From the NCBI GenBank assembly GCA_031553495.1, contig JAVBLN010000002.1, positions 33,103 through 97,102 on the forward strand: a stretch of 64,000 bases of DNA, in the 5' to 3' direction. The stretch's first letter is position 1, and each line of letters opens with the position of its first letter. The notes beneath the pieces were generated by a model that searched no databases, was not told where the DNA came from, and saw nothing but the letters and a program-made list of their open reading frames with translations. The DNA comes from Pinibacter sp031553495 (GTDB lineage Bacteria; Bacteroidota; Bacteroidia; Chitinophagales; Chitinophagaceae). A program made the translations under genes and the position numbers. Of this stretch, positions 32,702 through 42,013 are shown in pieces.

Positions 32702-33298
32702 ATGTTGGATTTTAACCTTTATTTTAAATTAGGTGTTGATCATATACTTACATGGGAAGCAATGGATCACATCTTATTTATTGCCGCATTATGCCTCCGT
32801 TATACTTTGAAAGACTGGCGCAAAGTAGTGATACTCGTAACGGCCTTTACCATCGGGCATTGCACAACACTTGCGTTAAGCGCATTGAGCATATTCAGTA
32901 TAAATACCAAGTGGATTGAATTCCTGATTCCTATTACTATTATTTGTACGGCGGTAAATAATTTGCTGCAAAAGCAAGGTGAAAATACTGCAAGGTTTCC
33001 GCTTATTTATTTCTTTGCGTTATTTTTTGGTATGATACACGGTATGGCATATGCGACTACATTGCTTTCACTGGAAGGAACTGAAAATCTTGTAGCACAT
33101 TTGTTTGCATTCAACCTGGGAATTGAAGTGGCGCAGTTACTGGTAGTTGCCATAATACTGGCTATTTCTCAATTTCTTGTTAAAGGAATAAAACTACCGG
33201 CTACCAGATGGCTGCAGATTTCATCTATTCTAATATTGTTTTTTTCTTGCAAAATGGTTTTAGATCGCTTGCCTGAATTATATTTGAAGTCTGTTTAA
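32702..33298 (+). CDS. HupE/UreJ-like membrane protein
   Basis: 198 residues with about six membrane segments: MDHILFIAALCLRY, VVILVTAFTIGHCTTLALSAL, WIEFLIPITIICTAVNNLL, LIYFFALFFGMIHGMAYA, LFAFNLGIEVAQLLVVAIIL and a final ISSILILFFSCKMVLDRL. The conserved His residues in DHILF, IGHCTTLALSAL and GMIHGMAYA are those of HupE/UreJ proteins, some of which move nickel; in Bacteroidota this group has no shown substrate. ATG at 32702, just 50 bp from the divergent DUF6702 start, so both promoters overlap. An M1 peptidase follows on the same strand after an R71 copy. Confidence 0.85.
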   Translation: MLDFNLYFKLGVDHILTWEAMDHILFIAALCLRYTLKDWRKVVILVTAFTIGHCTTLALSALSIFSINTKWIEFLIPITIICTAVNNLLQKQGENTARFPLIYFFALFFGMIHGMAYATTLLSLEGTENLVAHLFAFNLGIEVAQLLVVAIILAISQFLVKGIKLPATRWLQISSILILFFSCKMVLDRLPELYLKSV

Positions 33299-33347
33299 TT
33301 TTTTATTATACAATGCGTAGTAAATTTGTGCAAGAATGCTTCATCAT

Positions 33348-33418
33348 GGTGAATAGCATTACTACCGTACAAGTGAGTGACACAACCGGAGCTTAATAGT
33401 AGCAATACCGCTGATACC
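33348..33418 (-). repeat. R71 repeat, reverse copy
   Basis: On - : ATCAGCGGTA, TTGCTACTATTAAGC, type I core TTGTGTCACTCACTTGTAC, GTAGTAATGCTATTC. An A7 run flanks the outer end. Confidence 0.87.
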
Positions 33419-33501
33419 AAAAAAATCATTGCACATTCTTACACCATGCGAAGTATAGCCCAGAAATGATTTTCTTTTTTTGACTGAAACCAAATAAACA
33501 A

Positions 33502-35865
33502 ATGAATAAGCTTCTGATTACTTTGGGATTTTTGTTTTTTGCATTCGGCAAAACAAATGCTCAAAATCTTCAAAACAATCCTGGATCCAATCATGGAAAT
33601 AAGTTTGAACAGTTAGGCACCATCCTTCCCGCTCCTAACGAGTATCGTACCGCAAGTGGTGCGCCGGGTCCTAAATACTGGCAACAACGTGCCGATTATG
33701 ATATTAAATGCGAGCTGGATGAAGTGCAAAAAAAACTTACAGGAAGCGAAACCATTACCTTCTGGAACAATTCACCGGATGTGCTAACCTATTTGTGGCT
33801 TCAGCTTGATGAAAATGCACACAGCACAAAAAACAATGCCAACTACCAGGATGGAAGCGGATTACCTGAAAGAATTTCTGTTTCACAAATTGACAAGTTT
33901 AATGGGGCTGCTGAACCAAACAAACTTGGAGTAAATATTACAAAACTAACCGATGCATCAGGCGCTCCGCTTAAATATACCATCAACAAAACCATGATGC
34001 GGGTAGAACTTCCCACTCCGCTAAAACCAGGTAAACAATTTAGTTTTAAGATCGACTGGAATTACTTTTTATCTGATCGCATGAAAGTAGGCGGACGCGG
34101 TGGTTACGAATATTTTGCGGAAGATGATAATTGCCTTTTCACTATTACACAATGGTATCCGCGCCTTTGCGTGTATAGCGATTTTCAGGGTTGGCAAAAC
34201 CACCAGTACACAATCAGGGCTGAATTTGCGTTAACATTCGGCAATTTCAAAGTACAAATGACTGTTCCTGCGGATCATATTGTTGGCGCAACAGGTGAAT
34301 GCCAGAACTATCAGCAGGTATTGACTCCGGCTCAACTTGGCCGCTGGCAAAAAGCGCAATCAGTAAAAGAGCCGCTTGAAATTGTAACACTTGATGAAGC
34401 GAAAAAAGCAGAGCAATCAAAAAGCAGTCGGAAGAAAACATGGATATTTAAAGCGGATAATGTTCGTGATTTTGCCTGGACAAGCAGCCGTAAATATGTT
34501 TGGGATGCAATGCCCGCATATGTGGAAGGCAAAAAAGTAATGTGTATGAGCTTTTATGGAAAAGAAGCGTATGGCCTGTATCGCAAGTTCTCTACCAAGG
34601 CAGTGGCACATACTATCAAAACTTATTCAAAATTCACTATACCATATCCATACCCTGTGGCACAAAGTGTAGAGGCTGCTAACGGTATGGAATACCCGAT
34701 GATATGTTTTAACTACGGTCGCACAGAAAAAGACGGTACTTATAGCGAAGCCACCAAATACGGGATGATCGGCGTGGTTATTCACGAAGTGGGCCACAAC
34801 TTTTTTCCGATGATCATAAACAGTGATGAACGCCAGTGGACATGGATGGATGAGGGCCTGAATACATTTGTGGAATACCTCACGGAAGAATTATACGATA
34901 ACAAATTTCCTTCGCGTCGCGGGCCCGCATTTACTATTACCGATTACATGAAATTGCCGAAAGACCAGTTGGAACCAATCATGACAAATTCGGATAACAT
35001 CATACATTTTGGTCCTAATGCTTATGCCAAACCAGCTACAGGGCTAAACATTTTACGCGAAACCATTATGGGACGCGAATTGTTCGATTACGCATTTAAA
35101 GAATATGCGAGACGCTGGGCTTTCAAGCATCCTACCCCAGCCGACTTTTTCCGCACAATGGAAGATGCAAGCGCCGAAAATCTTGACTGGTTTTGGAGAG
35201 GTTGGTTTTATAGCACAGACCCTTGCGACATTTCATTAGACAGCGTAAAAGGTTTTAAACCTGGGTTAATCAGCGGCACTTCCGGTCAGTCTGTAATATA
35301 CAGAAAGCTTGCCGGCCCGGAGGTTAACAGTTTTGAAGATATTTCTAAAATAAGAAACCGCGAGGATAAGCAAATACAATTCCTAACCGATATCGACACT
35401 ACTCTTCGCGATTTTTATTGGCGATACGACAGAGGCATAGAACCTTACGATTCCTCTACCATTGCGGTTCCTGTCAATAACGAAATGGTATCCTTTACCG
35501 AAGAAGAAAAAAAGGCTATAAATTCTAAAAACTTTTACCAACTGTATTTCACTAATAAAGGCGGGCTTGTAATGCCTGTAATTATTGAATGGACATACAA
35601 AGATGGTACAAAAGAAATTGAAAGAATTCCTGCCCAGGTATGGCGTAAAAATGAAAACAATCTTTCAAAAGTATTTGTAAAAAACAAAGAAGTAAAAAGC
35701 ATTCAAATTGATCCGCTGCGCGAAACCGCAGATATAGACGAAAGCAATAACACCTGGCCAAAAGTAAACATTCAAAGCCGCTTCCAGGTATTTAAATCGG
35801 CTGAACAAATTCCCGGACAATCTACCGGGGGCAATCCAATGCAGGCAGCGGAGAAGAAAAATTAA
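33502..35865 (+). CDS. M1 family (gluzincin) metallopeptidase, secreted
   Basis: 787 residues with a signal peptide (LLITLGFLFFAFGKTNAQ). The zinc motif is HEVGH at residues 428-432, with the third ligand Glu451 exactly 18 residues later in TWMDEGLNTF. EAANGMEYPMICFNYGR is the exopeptidase-type substrate region in a modified form (GMEYP instead of GAMEN). The N-terminal half has the saddle-like beta domain (DYDIKCELDEVQKKLTGSETITFWNNSP). The C-terminal part continues past the catalytic domain with a beta-rich region. A periplasmic aminopeptidase role is likely. It follows the HupE-like gene, a common Bacteroidota arrangement. Confidence 0.92.
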   Translation: MNKLLITLGFLFFAFGKTNAQNLQNNPGSNHGNKFEQLGTILPAPNEYRTASGAPGPKYWQQRADYDIKCELDEVQKKLTGSETITFWNNSPDVLTYLWLQLDENAHSTKNNANYQDGSGLPERISVSQIDKFNGAAEPNKLGVNITKLTDASGAPLKYTINKTMMRVELPTPLKPGKQFSFKIDWNYFLSDRMKVGGRGGYEYFAEDDNCLFTITQWYPRLCVYSDFQGWQNHQYTIRAEFALTFGNFKVQMTVPADHIVGATGECQNYQQVLTPAQLGRWQKAQSVKEPLEIVTLDEAKKAEQSKSSRKKTWIFKADNVRDFAWTSSRKYVWDAMPAYVEGKKVMCMSFYGKEAYGLYRKFSTKAVAHTIKTYSKFTIPYPYPVAQSVEAANGMEYPMICFNYGRTEKDGTYSEATKYGMIGVVIHEVGHNFFPMIINSDERQWTWMDEGLNTFVEYLTEELYDNKFPSRRGPAFTITDYMKLPKDQLEPIMTNSDNIIHFGPNAYAKPATGLNILRETIMGRELFDYAFKEYARRWAFKHPTPADFFRTMEDASAENLDWFWRGWFYSTDPCDISLDSVKGFKPGLISGTSGQSVIYRKLAGPEVNSFEDISKIRNREDKQIQFLTDIDTTLRDFYWRYDRGIEPYDSSTIAVPVNNEMVSFTEEEKKAINSKNFYQLYFTNKGGLVMPVIIEWTYKDGTKEIERIPAQVWRKNENNLSKVFVKNKEVKSIQIDPLRETADIDESNNTWPKVNIQSRFQVFKSAEQIPGQSTGGNPMQAAEKKN

Positions 35866-35905
35866 TTTGAAAATGTGCTGATTTGAAAATTTGAAAATGC
35901 TGTGG
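35866..35905 (+). repeat. Octad tract (ATTTGAAA type)
   Basis: ATTTGAAA units with 8-nt spacing start directly at the M1 stop codon (TTAATTTGAAAATG...GATTTGAAAATTTGAAAATGC). Confidence 0.7.
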
Positions 35906-36046
35906 GACAGGAATGTTTATTAGTTCTGAAAAAACTTTAACAATGAGGAAATGAAAGGGAATACCAACTCAATAATTTGAAAATTCTGACAATTGCTGTT
36001 TCGAATTTTTGAAATAATGTTGCATTTTTTATAGATTTGCACACTC

Positions 36047-36388
36047 ATGCGCAAATATTTACTACAAATAACAGCAATTTTCATGCTTTTGGTTTTCAGC
36101 CAAAAACTGGGATTGCGCATGTGGCTGCACAATTGGATTCATCATGAACTGGTTTCCCAAAACAATAATTCGGGATCTGCAACAGAAACTATACAGTTCA
36201 AGTGCGATTGTGCAGACGACTTCCTGATGCCGCTTTCAGAAACGCCTGTTGTTGCAATAAGTGCGCCTGTAATAAGTTTTCCAATTTCATTTTCTGATTA
36301 TACTCCTGTATTTTCTTCTACAGAAAAAATATTCCATTCACTTAAGGGACCACCGGCAATGAAAAACCCGGCTGAAATAAACATTTGA
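36047..36388 (+). CDS. Small exported His/Cys protein next to a TonB receptor
   Basis: 113 residues, no named family known to me. A hydrophobic N-terminus (LLQITAIFMLLVFSQKLG) is a probable signal anchor. Then come MWLHNWIHHEL with three clustered His, FKCDCADDFLMPLSE with two Cys and acidic residues, and a C-terminal FHSLKGPPAMKNPAEINI. His and Cys-x-Cys patterns suggest metal contact (inference). Small proteins with this H-rich/CDCADDF/LRGPPA layout often precede TonB-dependent receptors in Bacteroidota, as it does here 330 bp ahead of one. A metal-sensing or receptor-assembly role is a guess. ATG at 36047. Confidence 0.7.
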   Translation: MRKYLLQITAIFMLLVFSQKLGLRMWLHNWIHHELVSQNNNSGSATETIQFKCDCADDFLMPLSETPVVAISAPVISFPISFSDYTPVFSSTEKIFHSLKGPPAMKNPAEINI

Positions 36389-36717
36389 TACGAACTTATA
36401 ATTCGTATTTCCCAATGCTGAAAACAAGTGCCGCACTTGTAATTGTATAATGGTAAAATTCACCGGTGCTACATCAAAATTTTGCAGTTGATGATTTTAG
36501 GCAGATCATTAGAATTCCATCTGTTGAAGTGAGTGACACAACCAAAGCCAAATCAGGGTTCTACAGTTGGTTCCATAATAAAAACCTATAAAATTCGGGC
36601 TGCTGCAAATTTGGATTGATGCTAAAATTTCATGCCGGTTCATGAAACAGGTAAAAATTCAAACTTCATGTATAACGACGCTTAGCCACATTATTCTTAT
36701 CGGATTAAACTATCAAG
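36389..36717. other. Intergenic region, 329 bp
   Basis: One reverse R71 copy (36504-36574). The rest is AT-rich and without recognisable features. The sequence 36642-36717 may be the leader of the TonB gene. Confidence 0.5.
36504..36574 (-). repeat. R71 repeat, reverse, hybrid I/III core
   Basis: On - : GGAACCAACTGTAGAACCC, TGATTTGGCTTT (type c arm), then TTGTGTCACTCACTTCAAC, which joins type I palindrome to the type III tail, and AGATGGAATTCTAATG. Confidence 0.78.
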
Positions 36718-39213
36718 ATGAAATTTTCTTTAATACAAACATTTTTAATATTGTTTTTATCGACTATATGCTTATCTCTCACTGCTCAAAACACCCAGGG
36801 CAAACAACGCAAAACGGAAAAAAGCGCCGGTTCCTTATCGGGCTTTGTTATTGAAAAAACGACAGGAGAGCCTTTAGCGCAAGCAACCATTTACATTCAC
36901 GATCTTCAATTGGGCGCCGTGGCGGACGACAGCGGGTACTATTCGTTCAAAACCCTTCCACATGGAACTTATCTTGTAGAAGTGCGCTATGTGGGCTTCA
37001 AGGCGCAAACAACAAACGTTTCAATTAAGAGTGACGTTATTGTAAATTTTCAGATGACAGATGAAATAGCGGAAGAAGGAACTGTAGTAGTAACAGGCAC
37101 TTCAAAAGCCACGCAAATAAAACACAATCCGATACCTATAGTTGCTGTAAACAAAGACTTTTTAAATACCAATCTCAGCACAAACATTATAGACGCGATC
37201 GCAAAAGTACCGGGCGTAAGCGCATTAACCACCGGACCTAATATTTCAAAACCGTTTATAAGAGGACTTGGATATAACCGCATACTTACATTGTATGATG
37301 GTATGCGGCAGGAAGGTCAGCAATGGGGCGATGAACATGGCGTGGAAACGGATCAATATGGCATAGACAGAATTGAAGTGATAAAAGGCCCGGCCAGCCT
37401 GAGTTATGGCTCCGATGCCATTGCCGGCGTGGTAAACCTTATACCCACACGACAAGCGCCGGAAGGTAAAACAATTGGCGAATTGCAAACAGAATATCAA
37501 ACCAACAACGGATTGTTTGGCGGCACCGCTATGCTGTCGTCTACAAAAAATAGCTTTGAATGGATGGGAAGAATTTCGCACAAAGCAGCCACCAATTACC
37601 GGAACAAAACTGACGGACGAGTATATAACACAGGCTTTAAAGAAACCGATGCCACAGCAGCTTTTGGACTTCACGGAAAATGGGGCTATACACATCTGAA
37701 CCTGTCGCTGTTTGATAACTTGCAGGAAGTGCCCGATGGCGGCAGAGATTTTGCTACCGGCAAATTCACAAAACAAATTACAGAGGACGACACATACAGG
37801 TCTATAGTAAGTGATGATGAATTACGATCGTATACAATTTCGCATATACATCAACGTGTGCAACACTATAGAGCGTATTTATCAAACAGTTTTACTATAG
37901 GCAATAGCAGACTGGCTGTGAATGCAGGTTTTCAGCGAAATGTAAGAAGAGAATACAATCACCCGGAAGAGCCTTATATAAATCTTGCAGGATTATACCT
38001 TCAGTTAAATACTTATGCCTACGACGTAAAATATTACCTGCCCGAACTAAACGGATGGAATTTTACATTGGGTGTAAACGGTATGTATCAAACAAATGAT
38101 GTAACCAAAGGAACAGAATTTGTAATTCCTTCCTATCATCAGTTTGACGCTGGCCCGTTCGCGTTAGTAAAAAAAGTCTTTGGCAAGCTTGATATTGCCG
38201 GCGGCGTGCGCTTCGACAGCCGCTCGTTCAAAAATGATGAATTGTTTATAAAGCCATCACAGGTCAATGGCTTCGACATGCCCGTATATGGAACAGATAC
38301 CGCAAACGCCGATAAACTTTTTGATAATTACAAACATACATTCACCGGCTTTTCAGGAAGTATTGGAGCCACTTATAACATATCGGAAAAGTTTGCAGTA
38401 AAATTCAATATTTCGCGAGGTTACCGTTCACCCAATATTTCGGAAATTTCCGCAAATGGAGCGCACCCCGGAACAAACATTTATCAAATGGGTAATGATC
38501 GGTTCAAGCCAGAGTTCAGCTTGCAGGAAGACGCGGGATTTTCTTATACTTCAAAATATGTAGTAATAAATTTCAGTGCGTTTCATAATTCCATTTCCAA
38601 TTATATTTTTAATCAAAAATTACAAAATACCAATGGTGGGGATTCGCTGCTAAATGGTAATACCGTATATAAATTTCAACAAGGCAAAGCCGCGCTGTTT
38701 GGAGGAGAACTCAGTATAGACCTGCACCCGCTAAAACAACTGCATTTTGAAAACAGCTTGTCGATTGTGTATGGCAACAATAAAGATTTAGGAGCCACAA
38801 TGAAAAACGACAGCAACAAATATTTACCATTTATACCGCCCATACACGGAATTTCAGAACTCCGTTACGACTTTGATGCCAAGGCAAAACGCGTTACCGA
38901 TGGATTTGTAAAACTGCAACTGGCCTATTGCGCTAAACAAGACAGGGTTTACCTAACCAATAATACAGAAAGCGCCACCCCGGGCTATGCCTTGCTCAAC
39001 GCCGGTATTGGCGCGGGTTTCACGAATAGAAAAGGAAAAAAATTATTTAACGTGTATGTAATGGCCAACAACTTATTGAACAAATCTTATTGGGATCATT
39101 TAAACAGGCTTAAATACTTTTTATACTCCGATGAGGATACTAATCCTAATCACGGCATTCATAATATGGGAAGAAATTTTTCATTTAAAATAAATGTGCC
39201 GCTGGAATTTTAA
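36718..39213 (+). CDS. TonB-dependent outer-membrane receptor
   Basis: 831 residues. Signal peptide (FLILFLSTICLSLTAQ), then a CarboxypepD_reg-like domain (about 38-120: SGFVIEKTTGEPLAQATIYI), a plug with the TonB-box-like EEGTVVVTGTSKAT, FIRGLGYNRILTLYDGMRQ, DEHGVETDQYGIDRIEVIKGPASLSYGSDAIAGVVNLIP, and a 22-strand barrel ending in the aromatic FSFKINVPLEF. The single-gene layout without SusD points to a small ligand such as a metal chelate, haem or vitamin rather than a glycan; the His-rich DEHG near the plug mouth and the upstream His/Cys protein favour a metal (inference). ATG at 36718. Confidence 0.88.
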   Translation: MKFSLIQTFLILFLSTICLSLTAQNTQGKQRKTEKSAGSLSGFVIEKTTGEPLAQATIYIHDLQLGAVADDSGYYSFKTLPHGTYLVEVRYVGFKAQTTNVSIKSDVIVNFQMTDEIAEEGTVVVTGTSKATQIKHNPIPIVAVNKDFLNTNLSTNIIDAIAKVPGVSALTTGPNISKPFIRGLGYNRILTLYDGMRQEGQQWGDEHGVETDQYGIDRIEVIKGPASLSYGSDAIAGVVNLIPTRQAPEGKTIGELQTEYQTNNGLFGGTAMLSSTKNSFEWMGRISHKAATNYRNKTDGRVYNTGFKETDATAAFGLHGKWGYTHLNLSLFDNLQEVPDGGRDFATGKFTKQITEDDTYRSIVSDDELRSYTISHIHQRVQHYRAYLSNSFTIGNSRLAVNAGFQRNVRREYNHPEEPYINLAGLYLQLNTYAYDVKYYLPELNGWNFTLGVNGMYQTNDVTKGTEFVIPSYHQFDAGPFALVKKVFGKLDIAGGVRFDSRSFKNDELFIKPSQVNGFDMPVYGTDTANADKLFDNYKHTFTGFSGSIGATYNISEKFAVKFNISRGYRSPNISEISANGAHPGTNIYQMGNDRFKPEFSLQEDAGFSYTSKYVVINFSAFHNSISNYIFNQKLQNTNGGDSLLNGNTVYKFQQGKAALFGGELSIDLHPLKQLHFENSLSIVYGNNKDLGATMKNDSNKYLPFIPPIHGISELRYDFDAKAKRVTDGFVKLQLAYCAKQDRVYLTNNTESATPGYALLNAGIGAGFTNRKGKKLFNVYVMANNLLNKSYWDHLNRLKYFLYSDEDTNPNHGIHNMGRNFSFKINVPLEF

Positions 39214-39244
39214 GATGCGGCCAATGTAAAGCGAGCTATTTTTT

Positions 39245-39316
39245 TTGTACCAACTGTAGTGCTACAATTGGGCTTTTGTTGTGTCACTCACTTGTACGAC
39301 AGTAATACTATTGAGC
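39245..39316 (+). repeat. R71 repeat, forward copy
   Basis: T8 tract, ACCAACTGTA end, left arm GTGCTACAATTGGGC, type I core TTGTGTCACTCACTTGTAC, right arm AATACTATTGAGC. Confidence 0.87.
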
Positions 39317-39322
39317 GGGTTT

Positions 39323-39371
39323 GCAGTGGGCAGTGAGCAGTAGTTGCCGGTTACCGGTTGCCAGTTGCCGG
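39323..39371 (+). repeat. Heptad tract with two concatenated flavours
   Basis: GCAGTGG, GCAGTGA, GCAGTAG, TTGCCGG, TTACCGG, TTGCCAG, TTGCCGG in one unbroken 7-nt register. Two different repeat words are fused in phase. Confidence 0.85.
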
Positions 39372-39649
39372 TGTTGAAGTACAGGCAATACAATAAACTT
39401 GTCAGTACACTAATTCAATGAGATTTCTCGCCCGGTTGCCTCACGTGAAACTTAATGCTAATTACAAATTTGATGAAATAAACGGGCTCAAAATGACGGT
39501 GAGGGTTATTGTTACAAAATGATTGAGAAACATTTTGGAATGCTTCTCCGTCATTTCGAGTCCCGGTGGAGTAGTATGTATAAATTAAAAAAGACAGCTC
39601 ATCATTCAGAGAGCGGGACGAGAAATCTCAATTTGTCAATACATAATAC

Positions 39650-40765
39650 TTATAACTTAAAAAATATTTTTCTTTTATACAACCAGTTGCATATGTACCA
39701 TTCAATCCATAATGTAGCCAGTGCGCTTAGTAAAGCCTGCACATTTTCCGGCGTGCCAATCATGGCAGTAAAGCCTTCTACAAAAATTCCGGTTGTACCA
39801 TTTAGCCATTGGGCGCCGAGTGTTTCGAACAGCAAATAAATAAAAATGGGATTCATTCCTACTACTACAAATATCCATGACAGCTTATTGTATTTCTTTA
39901 CATCCATCAGCCAGTATAAAAATGAAAGAATGAGCAACACCCATCCGCCTGATACCAAAACAAAAGATGATGTACTAATGCGTTTAATTATGGGTGTTAT
40001 ATTTGCCATATCCATTCCATAACCAAGTAACAATGCTATTACGGCAAAAATGGACAGAATTAATATTTTCTTCCGGCTGTGCATAGTCTGTACTAACAAT
40101 TTTCCGCCAAGAACTCCCCATATGGTATGAGCTGCCGTAGGAATTATATTTATGGCAACCCATCCGTCGGTATTTATTTTTCCCATTATCAGCATATCCA
40201 CAAACGCTCCGAAATTTTTACTCTCAACAAAAGGCTGGTCAAACCCGGGCATCAATATGGTACGGTACAATATTTCTGTAAGAACTAATAACGCAATTGA
40301 AAAAATGATTTGAAAAGTGGTGGTTCTTTTTATTATCAAATAGGCTATAAAAGTTGTAAAAGCTAACTGTGTTAATACGTTCCATAGTTCCCAAACCAGC
40401 TTCCCCGCATACACACAATGTAAAGCCACACCACATATGAAAAGCTTTAAGCATCGTATGGCTATATGTTTAAAGTTGTCTTCCCATGCTATACCCTTTA
40501 TCGTTTTTTGATGATACGATATGTACATAGCCGAACCGGCCATTAGCATAAACGCGGGTTGTACTAAATCCCAAAAACGAAGCCCATGCCAGGGATGGTG
40601 AAAGAACTGACGAACCAGGCTTCCCGTGGCACCCGGAAAATTAAAATTGTTGAGTGATACATATACAAGACAACTTTCCGCGGCAAGCAAAATCATAATC
40701 ATTCCGCGCATAACATCAAGAGATAGTAAGCGGGATGAAACAGCAGGCTTTAATTGATCGTTCAT
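39650..40765 (-). CDS. NagX-like inner-membrane acyltransferase (DUF5009/heparan-glucosaminide N-acetyltransferase type)
   Basis: 371 residues with about 10 membrane segments. The opening LLSLDVMRGMIMILLAAE and FFHHPWHGLRFWDLVQPAFMLMAGSAM are the family hallmark: the His-Pro-Trp-His region is where the acetyl-accepting His of the human HGSNAT family lies. Later VAINIIPTAAHTIWGVLGG and WIFVVVGMNPIFIYLLFETLG match the membrane core. Related bacterial NagX proteins sit in GlcNAc or sialic-acid loci and may acetylate amino sugars. Here it is downstream, on the same strand, of the SusCD locus but separated by 352 bp with two R71 copies, so shared transcription is uncertain. ATG at 40765. Confidence 0.85.
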   Translation of the reverse strand: MNDQLKPAVSSRLLSLDVMRGMIMILLAAESCLVYVSLNNFNFPGATGSLVRQFFHHPWHGLRFWDLVQPAFMLMAGSAMYISYHQKTIKGIAWEDNFKHIAIRCLKLFICGVALHCVYAGKLVWELWNVLTQLAFTTFIAYLIIKRTTTFQIIFSIALLVLTEILYRTILMPGFDQPFVESKNFGAFVDMLIMGKINTDGWVAINIIPTAAHTIWGVLGGKLLVQTMHSRKKILILSIFAVIALLLGYGMDMANITPIIKRISTSSFVLVSGGWVLLILSFLYWLMDVKKYNKLSWIFVVVGMNPIFIYLLFETLGAQWLNGTTGIFVEGFTAMIGTPENVQALLSALATLWIEWYICNWLYKRKIFFKL

Positions 40766-40838
40766 AGTTAAATTAAATTTTAATAGTCGTACCGTACGCT
40801 TTACCGTTAGTAAGGCGGGAGCTTCCCATTTAATAAGC

Positions 40839-40910
40839 GCTCAATAGCAGTACAAAAGATGAAAGGATTGCGACGCAACGATGATGCCACGAAGCTCTAC
40901 AGCCCGTACC
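40839..40910 (-). repeat. R71 repeat, reverse, mixed b/II/a
   Basis: On - : GGTACGGGCTGTA, GCTTCGTGGCATCAT (b arm), TTGCGTCGCAATCCTTTCAT core, TACTGCTATTGAGC (a arm). Confidence 0.8.
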
Positions 40911-40962
40911 ATAAAAACTACTTTTGTTATGATGTGCCAAGAAACAGTTTGAGTTATTTTTT

Positions 40963-41034
40963 TTGTACTGGCAGCGGTTTTTTATGGCATCATCGTTGCG
41001 TCGCATTTCGTTCATCTGTAGTATTTCATGGCAA
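40963..41034 (+). repeat. R71 repeat, forward, type II core
   Basis: T8 tract, ACTGGCAGCGG end, TTTTTTATGGCATCAT, TTGCGTCGCATTTCGTTCAT, GTAGTATTTCATGGCAAC. Confidence 0.87.
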
Positions 41035-41117
41035 CGATTGGCTACATAAACAAAGTTTCATTTCTACCTCAAACAGTTTCAAATTTTTAATCAGGGAGGT
41101 CACTTTTTCTGCCATTA

Positions 41118-41990
41118 TTATTCAGTCATATCAATTGCTATGGCCTGCGTACCTGTAGGCGGCACGCTGCCAACTGTAACACTCCAGTCGTTTTTAGTAG
41201 CCATTACACCCAGTTTCATTCCCGTACCTGTGAGACCTTTTATTTTTGCCCTGTCAAACTTACCTTCAAATTTCAGCAACCCGTTTTCTTCCTTTACAGT
41301 TCCTATAGTATAAAATCCGGAAACACTTTGAGCTTCCCAATTCCATCCGGGTCCAACATAGATCAACATATCTGCCCAACTATCGGTAGTAGCTAATATT
41401 TGTCCTTCTATCAATACATCAATTCCAGCACCGGGAAAATCCGCTGTCGCATAGCCTGTGGACTGATTATCCGTATCGAGATAGAAATCAAAAATATCAT
41501 TATCGGCAAGTGTTCTTTTCATTTCAAAATAAAAATATACAAACGAGCCGTCGTAATCGAACTTGGCTGCTTTAAAAGCATTACCGGCTACATTAAAAGT
41601 GTACGCGTTATTTGTAATATCATTCCAGTCATCAAACGTATTATCATTCAGCTTAACCGGCGATGTTTTTGAAATACGCAATACGGTGGATCCTTCAACA
41701 ACATTTCCACTTTTTGTTGTTACATACAAAGTGGGCACATACTTGCCTTTCACAGCATAAGTATGGGTGGGACTTTCTTCTTCAGATGAGGCGCCATCGC
41801 CAAAATCCCATTTATACGAAACACCGCCTTGTGTTTGATTGATGAATTTAACTGTGAATCCATCCACTTCTGTTGAATATACAACATCAATTTCCGGAGG
41901 TTTTATATCGCTCAATTTTACGCAAGCCGATAAAAAAAACGCAGCAAATGCAATGACTGCAAAAATTTTATATTGATTTAATCTTTTCAT
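41118..41990 (-). CDS. PKD-domain surface lipoprotein with a CBM9/DOMON-like C-terminal domain
   Basis: 290 residues. Lipoprotein signal FFLSAC, then a PKD domain (about 40-110: TVKFINQTQGGVSYKWDFGDG, SPTHTYAVKGKYVPTLYV), then a beta-sandwich of CBM9/DOMON style (about 120-290: FDDWNDITNNAYTFNVAG, FVYFYFEMKRTLADNDIFDFYLDTDNQ). It occupies the position just after susD where PULs encode SusE/SusF-like glycan-binding surface proteins. The frame is open to 42032, but the ATG at 41990 starts the signal. It probably holds the substrate at the cell surface for the SusCD importer. Confidence 0.85.
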   Translation of the reverse strand: MKRLNQYKIFAVIAFAAFFLSACVKLSDIKPPEIDVVYSTEVDGFTVKFINQTQGGVSYKWDFGDGASSEEESPTHTYAVKGKYVPTLYVTTKSGNVVEGSTVLRISKTSPVKLNDNTFDDWNDITNNAYTFNVAGNAFKAAKFDYDGSFVYFYFEMKRTLADNDIFDFYLDTDNQSTGYATADFPGAGIDVLIEGQILATTDSWADMLIYVGPGWNWEAQSVSGFYTIGTVKEENGLLKFEGKFDRAKIKGLTGTGMKLGVMATKNDWSVTVGSVPPTGTQAIAIDMTE

Positions 41991-42013
41991 TTTAGTAAAG
42001 TGTAAATTAACAG

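Larger units (their letters stand above)
39214..39649. other. Intergenic region, 436 bp
   Basis: R71 copy (39245-39316) and a 7-nt-period tract (39323-39371). The segment 39372-39649 is unremarkable, with a CGTCATTTCGAGTCCCGG stretch of unknown meaning near 39550. Confidence 0.55.
40766..41117. other. Intergenic region, 352 bp, divergent R71 pair
   Basis: Two R71 copies with their T/A-tract ends facing each other (40839-40910 reverse, 40963-41034 forward), the opposite of the usual inward pairing. Confidence 0.65.
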
